Positions 58,514 to 64,000 of a stretch of 64,000 nt of DNA are shown piece after piece. The notes under the pieces were generated by a model. That model made no database searches. It had not been told where the DNA came from and saw only the letters and a program-made list of their open reading frames with translations. This stretch comes from Euryodendron excelsum. Taxonomy: Eukaryota; Streptophyta; Magnoliopsida; Ericales; Pentaphylacaceae. Position 1 is the stretch's first letter. The number at the start of each line of letters is the position of its first letter. The stretch is from the NCBI GenBank assembly GCA_033060915.1, contig CM065394.1, forward strand, positions 33,719,001 through 33,783,000. The letters are read 5' to 3'. Made by a program: the position numbers and the translations under genes.

Positions 58514-59134
58514 TTTCTGGGGGCAATGTCTCTGCTAATGGGTTGTCCCAATTGGTAAGAGATTACATTTGCCCAGCTCATGGTCACACATTCAAGTCTT
58601 GACACTCCGCACTTTCCCTTTCACCTATACTTGCACCTAGAACCCCCATTTCCCCTCACCTATGTTTTGAGTACCACGGTGGCAATGCTCCACCTCTCAC
58701 ATGCAATGGGGTCCCTTGGGTCCTTTGCTAGGTGACTTGAATATCACCTGTAACAAGTGGAGAACCAACACCCATGGGAGAGTTTGAGCATTGCCATGTA
58801 GTGTTCCAAGAGCATTAAATCATTTATGACCTATTCTTAGTTAGTCCATCTAGACAGGAAAATTGCATTACCAGCTCAACTTTCTTGGCTTTCACAAAAA
58901 AGAACTGTTCAATTTCATGAATACCCTGTTCAAGGTTGCTTGACAGTATGATATATTTGCGAACATGAACAGGTAGAACATAAACTAGTTTGACTGACAA
59001 CCCTTCGATTTCTTACTTTATTGGGGGTACGTCACACTGCTTATATGATATACCTAAGTCGCCCACAATCCCCATATAAATATGAAAACTACACAATTTC
59101 TTACTAGCAACAATACCCTGAAATTGTCTTCCTT
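58514..59134. other. 3' flank of acetylornithine aminotransferase gene; possible SINE fragment
   Basis: 58548-58600 reads GGTTGTCCCAATTGGTAAG then ACATTCAAGTCTTGAC, loosely like pol III A and B boxes, followed by C-rich sequence. The right part should hold the 3' UTR of the minus-strand gene. No other gene. Confidence 0.4.
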
Positions 59135-62115
59135 CTAGTTCAACTTACTCTCATCAAGTACTGGCAAACATTCAAGCAGGATCTCAGCAGCACGGTCCAA
59201 TTCTTGCTCAGAAACTACCAATGGTGGAACAAGCCTAACAACATTTCCTTTCCCTGCCGTTAAAATAAGAAGACTGGAATTGCGGCAAGCGTCCACGAGT
59301 GGTGAGGCGGATACATCCAGCTCTATTCCGATGATAAGGCCCATTCCTCGTACTTCTCGCACGTGAGAGTTTCCTCCTAGCTTCTGGACTAACATTTCCT
59401 TGAAATACTTACCTTTCTTGGAGACACTGGCCAAGAACTCTGGCTTTGAGATTTTATCCAGAACAACAATGGCGGCATTACAAACAAGGGGAGCACCGGC
59501 AAAAGTGCTTCCATGATCTCCAAAATTTATGGCAGCTGCAACCCTTTCAGTTACTAATACAGCTCCAATGGGTAGACCTCCAGCAAGAGGCTTAGCAAGA
59601 GTCATTATATCTGGGAATACACCATAAGCTTCATGTGCCCAGAGATAACCAGTTCGGCCTAAGCCACATTGAACCTAAGAAAATGAAACAATAGTACATG
59701 AGCCCTTTAGGGATAATGATAAAAAAAAAAAAAAAAAAAAAGCACATCAATACAAGAGGTGAAAGTCATAGCTGATAATAAGAATGAGAAATTAATACAC
59801 AAAATAATAAAAAAACTAATACTTCACAACAACACGCAACTACATTTTTTTTCCCTGGTAATCAAAGATATGCCATTTTATTTCTTTCAGATCTCATGAT
59901 TGGAATTAGTCAATTAGATAGACTTAAATTATCATCTCAGGCACAAGAAACAGCGGGGTAACATAGCAGGTCCAGCATCCCTCCTCTTTCATTCTCTCTC
60001 ACATTGAGTTACAATGCTACTCCTCTCTCAAAATAGTTTTTCACCATCAGATCAACTCATTTACCATTTAAACACCAGCAAAACCAGCTGAGAGAAGCCA
60101 AAACCTTTAGCAACCTTCCACCATCCCTTGGTTTCTGTTCTATATTTTTCTTTTTCCTTGACCAGATGATGAACAATATTCCAGTATATGTAATTAAACA
60201 GTATAGAAACATCAGCGGAACACAAAGGTGTCACAGTTTAAATAACCAATGAAGAAAAGAACCAATTTTCCTGTTCATCCATCATTCATTATCAATGATC
60301 CACAAAAAGAAAAAAGAAAAAAGAAAAAAAGACAAAAAAAAAAAAATTAAGTCTTTTTTCTCTCTTCTTCCCATGACTTGACATTTTGAACTATTTACTG
60401 AAAAATTTTCCTAGGCAAGATCATTCATAACATGCAATGTGTGTCAACCACATGATAAAAAGATCTTAAACAAAAGACCCAACATGTATATGACAAACTT
60501 ATCTCCAAAAGATAGCTGCTTACCTCGTCAAAAACCAGGAGAGCGCCAGCATCATCACAAGCACTACGAAGGGCTTGTAAGAACTCCTTGGTGGCACTGT
60601 ATATGCCACCTTCACCTTGGATAGGTTCCACAAATACTGCAGCAATCTTGCCAGACCGAATCAGTTCTTCTGCAGCTTGAATATTCCCATACCCTAAGAA
60701 AGTAACTCCAGGCATGAGAGGTTCAAAAGGTGTTCTGTAATTCTCTTTGCTAGTCAAAGCAAGAGCACCCATGGTCCTCCCATGGAAGCTATTACTAAAT
60801 GAAATGAACTCTGTCGGCGGCTGTTTCACATCAGGACGCGAAAACCTTTGGAATTTTCTTGCAAATTTAATAGCAGCTTCATTTGCTTCTGTTCCACTGT
60901 TTGAGAAAAAGACACGGTCAGCAAAAGAACAAGCAACTAGACGTTTTGCAAGCTCCACCTGCAGCAATAAACCATTTGTTTCTCAGATCTCAATAACAGA
61001 TACCAAAAGCATGAACAATAAAATAGTTATCAAGAGAGCAATGTTTGTAGAGAGTTTGAAATTTCTCTGAAGATGGAGTCACTTCTTCGAGGTAAATTCG
61101 AACTCCCTTTCTTAATTAAAATTCAATCCTACTTGCCTGAAAAATATAATAGCCACACAGAGTTTCAACTAAAAGAAAGAAAACTCAAAGGTTTGGAGAG
61201 ATAGTAGCAATTATCCATCTGGATTTAGTTCTGAGTTGTCACTGTTCAACTTGTAAATCCTAGATCGTTTTCTACGTTAGGTGCTTCTTCCTTTTTAACC
61301 AATTGTACTCAAACTTCCATTTGAGATGGACCTCAGTAGCTGTCTGCATTAGGGATGATTTTCCTCCACAAACCCCATTATTTACGTGGGTAATGGTATC
61401 CCATTTCGATTATCGTTACCCTGTTAGGGTTAAATCATTCGCAATTCATCTTGTGTAATCCGCAAGGGATATGATCCATTCTTCTTGAAAACCTTATTTG
61501 TCTCTAAAGTATAGTGAGTGTGTGTCCTCAATCAGTTCTTTCTCTTCAACAGAGCATGGTAAAATCTTAAAATTCATTCAATATCGCCACTACAAACATA
61601 CGTCTGAAACCCATCAATACTTACATGACAATCACAACTACATAAGAAAGAACAAAGTCAAATCAAGAAAAAAATTTCACCTGAGGAATCGAATAGAAGA
61701 CATTGCTGACGTGGGTGAGGGTATTCGCCTGCTCTGTAACGGCTCTCACCCAATCGGGATCCCCATGCCCGAGCGCATTCACTGCAATCCCGGACGTCAT
61801 GTCCAAATACTCCCGCCCCTCGGGATCATACAGTTTACAACCCTTACCACTCGAGAGCACAACCGGAGCTCTCGCGTAGGTCCCCACCAGAACCCTCGCT
61901 TCCGCCTCCATCACCTCTTTAGTCCCCAACTTCCCTGCACTCGCCGCCGCGGCCGGTGTCAACTCCGGTGACCGCACGTCCACAGTAGCACAAGCAATCA
62001 CTCTCCCACCCTTCAATGGAACCGAAAACCTCCCATTTTCGAGCTTAATAGAACGGCGAAGACGGCCCGCCGCCGGAGAAATTGAATTGTTGAGGAACAG
62101 ATGAATTGAGCTCAT
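59135..62115 (-). CDS. WIN1: Acetylornithine aminotransferase, chloroplastic
   Basis: Three exons (62115-61681, 60958-60524, 59674-59135) join in phase 0 to 469 residues. It transfers the amino group between N-acetyl-L-glutamate 5-semialdehyde and N2-acetylornithine with pyridoxal phosphate (EC 2.6.1.11), a step of plastid arginine synthesis. The N-terminal 50 or so residues are serine/arginine-rich, fitting a transit peptide. Class-III aminotransferase marks include [10 protein letters not shown] (residues 165-174), [31 protein letters not shown] (cofactor-ring Asp 289) and the cofactor-binding Lys 318 in [26 protein letters not shown] and a normal C-terminus complete the fold. Introns are GT-AG: 61680-60959 and 60523-59675. 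The Arabidopsis enzyme is WIN1/TUP5 (At1g80600, from memory). No break was seen. GABA or ornithine aminotransferase are less likely because of the overall motif pattern and the plastid leader. Confidence 0.95.
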
Positions 62116-62433
62116 GGCGTTTTGAAACTGATAATTCTATAATATAATCAGTGGCTTAAATAGATGAAATTGGGAAGAAAGATTAGGTTTTTGGAGGGCG
62201 TGGGATTTGTGAATTATTGAGTTGAAATAGAAAGTTTGAAATTATTAAAAGGAAAAGAGAATCAATATGGGCCTATTGAAGATTCTGACGCAACTGCGTA
62301 CGCAGTTTCCTCAATGCGAATAGAGGCTTGAAAACTTTTTCGTTTCTAGGGCTTTTTATTTTCAGAGCACAGGGGTTGAAAAGTTGGGCGACGCCGCCGC
62401 TAGCAGCCAGTTCGAAACTTGCAAGAAAACACA
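62116..62433. promoter_or_regulatory. Short, possibly bidirectional promoter
   Basis: 317 bp separate the ATG of the minus-strand aminotransferase gene from a plus-strand ATG at 62434. A TATA-like CTATTTAAGCC lies on the minus strand near 62152-62162. The right half (62330-62430) is GC-richer and resembles a plant 5' UTR for the plus strand. Confidence 0.4.
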
Positions 62434-62449
62434 ATGAAGACAAGGAAAA
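62434..62449 (+). CDS. Possible first coding exon of a divergent gene
   Basis: ATGAAGACAAGGAAAA is followed by a strong donor GTAAGC at 62450. Without splicing the frame ends after nine codons. The preceding GC-rich leader fits a promoter. No following exon could be recognised up to 64000, so this is weakly supported. Confidence 0.25.
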
Positions 62450-64000
62450 GTAAGCGAAAATAATTCTATATTTCCGTTTAATTTTTTAGATTTTAAATAA
62501 GGAAAAAGGTTTTCTTTTTTTTATTTTTATTTTAAAGTATATTTGGAACTTGAAAAAGAAAAAGGAAACAGAAAATAAAGAAAATTTTTTTTCTTCCTTG
62601 TTTGGTGATAGTCAAAAAAATAAAAGAAACGTCGAGCGAAAGAAAGGAGAGAGAAAAAAAAAATTATCCCCTCTTTTTTCTCTCTATTTTTCTTTATTTT
62701 TCCCTTCTTTTTTTTTTTCTGCTAGGTGAAATCAAACAAGGAAAAGAAAAAAAATTTAAATTTTTTTTTTTCTTTTCCTTCCCTTCCCTACCTTGAGTTC
62801 CAAACATGCTGCTATTTGCAAAGCCAAACAGGAAAATAGAAAATGTTCTTCGTATAATGTCTCACTTCCTAGCCTTCCACAAGTCCCAAACAGGGCATGG
62901 GATTGAAGCACACGTCTGGACCATTGAACAACTGGAAAGTTATGCATGCCTAGGAACAATTCTAACCCCAGTACTAGGAGTACTTTGATTTTTCCCAGCC
63001 TTAGTATTGTGTTTTCCTATTATGTAATTAATAATTCTGAAAGAACCACAGGATTAAATATTTTTAAATTAGACTCAAAGCAGATAATGATACTGTTGCA
63101 ATGTATTAATGTCTTCGAACTTGTACTGACATGATAGTTTGTAAACTATTGGTTTCGAACTTTGATTAGTTTTGATTCCCGCTAGAACTCGAGAGTAGAC
63201 TGATTTGAGCCAACGCAATGGTATATGTGCTAAATTTGAAAGGTATCTATAATTATATTATGAAAATGAAACTCAAAACAAGAGATGTTTGCTAGCAGTG
63301 ACTTGGGAATATGCTAATTCTAGGGCCTCATGGTAACATTCTTGGCTGCTTTCCTACCAAACAACCAAAATTTCATATTATATTTGCAACCCTATTCTCA
63401 GAAATGTTTTTAACCCAAATTCATGATCTGGATGCTACTGCTCAAATCTCAAATCAGAAGGATCAAAATCCTTCAAATATCAGGAAATTCTGTATAGAAA
63501 ACAATAGCTTAATTCAGATGGATATCAGAAAGTGCAAAAGATACTCTCCCCATTGAATTAGAAGAATGCCTAGATACTACTGCCCAAGAGATCAATACAA
63601 TACAGTTCAGTCTTAGGAAAATGGAAAACATCAATGTATTACCAAATACAAAGTTCCCTACTTCAGAATAGCTTGACACATATGGTGGGAATGTCAAGGC
63701 CAAAATCACAGAGAGTTAGCAGAAAAGGTGATGAGCATCACCAACTACCTGAAAAGGATCAAATTAATTCCATAGAATCTGATTATCACCTGAATATCTC
63801 AACTATATATAGACTATTAAGATTCACATGGAATCTTAGAAGGCATCCCTAGGAAAATCTTATCAGCCTCAGTGATTATATAAGCTCTAACCGTTGTGAT
63901 CATGTTGCCTCAGTGATCACCTGTGTGGAAAAGCCACCATTGTGACTCTCCACTAATAGCAGCTTCCTAATTCTTGCACCACCCTGCTGCGGCCATTGTT
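62450..64000. other. No supported gene
   Basis: A T/C- and A-rich stretch (62500-62780) is followed by ordinary AT-rich DNA. Short ORFs at 62806-62988 and 63311-63556 have no recognisable content. If a divergent gene starts at 62434, its later exons may lie here or beyond the window. Confidence 0.4.

Noticed and set aside
58540..58600. tRNA gene
   Set aside because: A/B-box-like words are present but no cloverleaf stems can be paired; at best a SINE fragment.

Overview
This is plant nuclear DNA, most likely from a dicot, probably a woody one. It is AT-rich and intron-bearing, and most of the space between genes is transposable-element debris. Six protein genes are supported: two F-box/LRR paralogues, an organellar uS15-type ribosomal protein, an uncharacterised coiled-coil protein with an EAR motif, an AP2/ERF transcription factor and plastid acetylornithine aminotransferase. 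I saw no rRNA, convincing tRNA or CRISPR-like array.

Layout. 1-2.8 kb holds a MITE end and an antisense copia LTR fragment. 2.0-5.7 kb and 8.9-12.6 kb are two copies of a tandem segmental duplication. Each carries one F-box/LRR gene. The right copy abuts the intact convergent uS15m gene (12144-16402, minus). The left copy carries only a broken tail of uS15m, so the right locus looks ancestral. Between them lie a gypsy-type LTR, which ends at about 7711, and a decayed proline-rich gene (7710-8438). 16.4-27.1 kb is gene-free and holds tandem repeats, a CACTA end, a SINE-like retroposon with 15-bp target duplications and a 474-bp foldback element. 27302-35244 (+) is the five-exon coiled-coil/EAR gene. 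36-40 kb is gene-free. 40804-41619 (-) is the intronless ERF gene. 45820-57358 is a complete but decayed Sirevirus-like Ty1/copia element with 1575-bp LTRs and an extra ORF region after pol. 59135-62115 (-) is the three-exon acetylornithine aminotransferase gene. A possible divergent gene may start at 62434.

The genes do not form a pathway. From memory, Arabidopsis has WIN1 (acetylornithine aminotransferase), an unknown protein, an S15-domain protein and an RNI/F-box-like LRR protein close together near At1g80600-At1g80630, with an ERF gene nearby. The window therefore looks like an expanded, rearranged version of that conserved block. This needs a synteny search to confirm.

The most informative observations are: the duplication that copied a whole F-box gene plus the tail of its convergent neighbour; a MITE present in one copy and absent at the matching site in the other; 5' leaders that differ in uORF and start-codon architecture; a GC-AG intron in uS15m; the EAR-motif gene of unknown function; and several TE insertions with readable target duplications. 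I found no clearly new molecular system.
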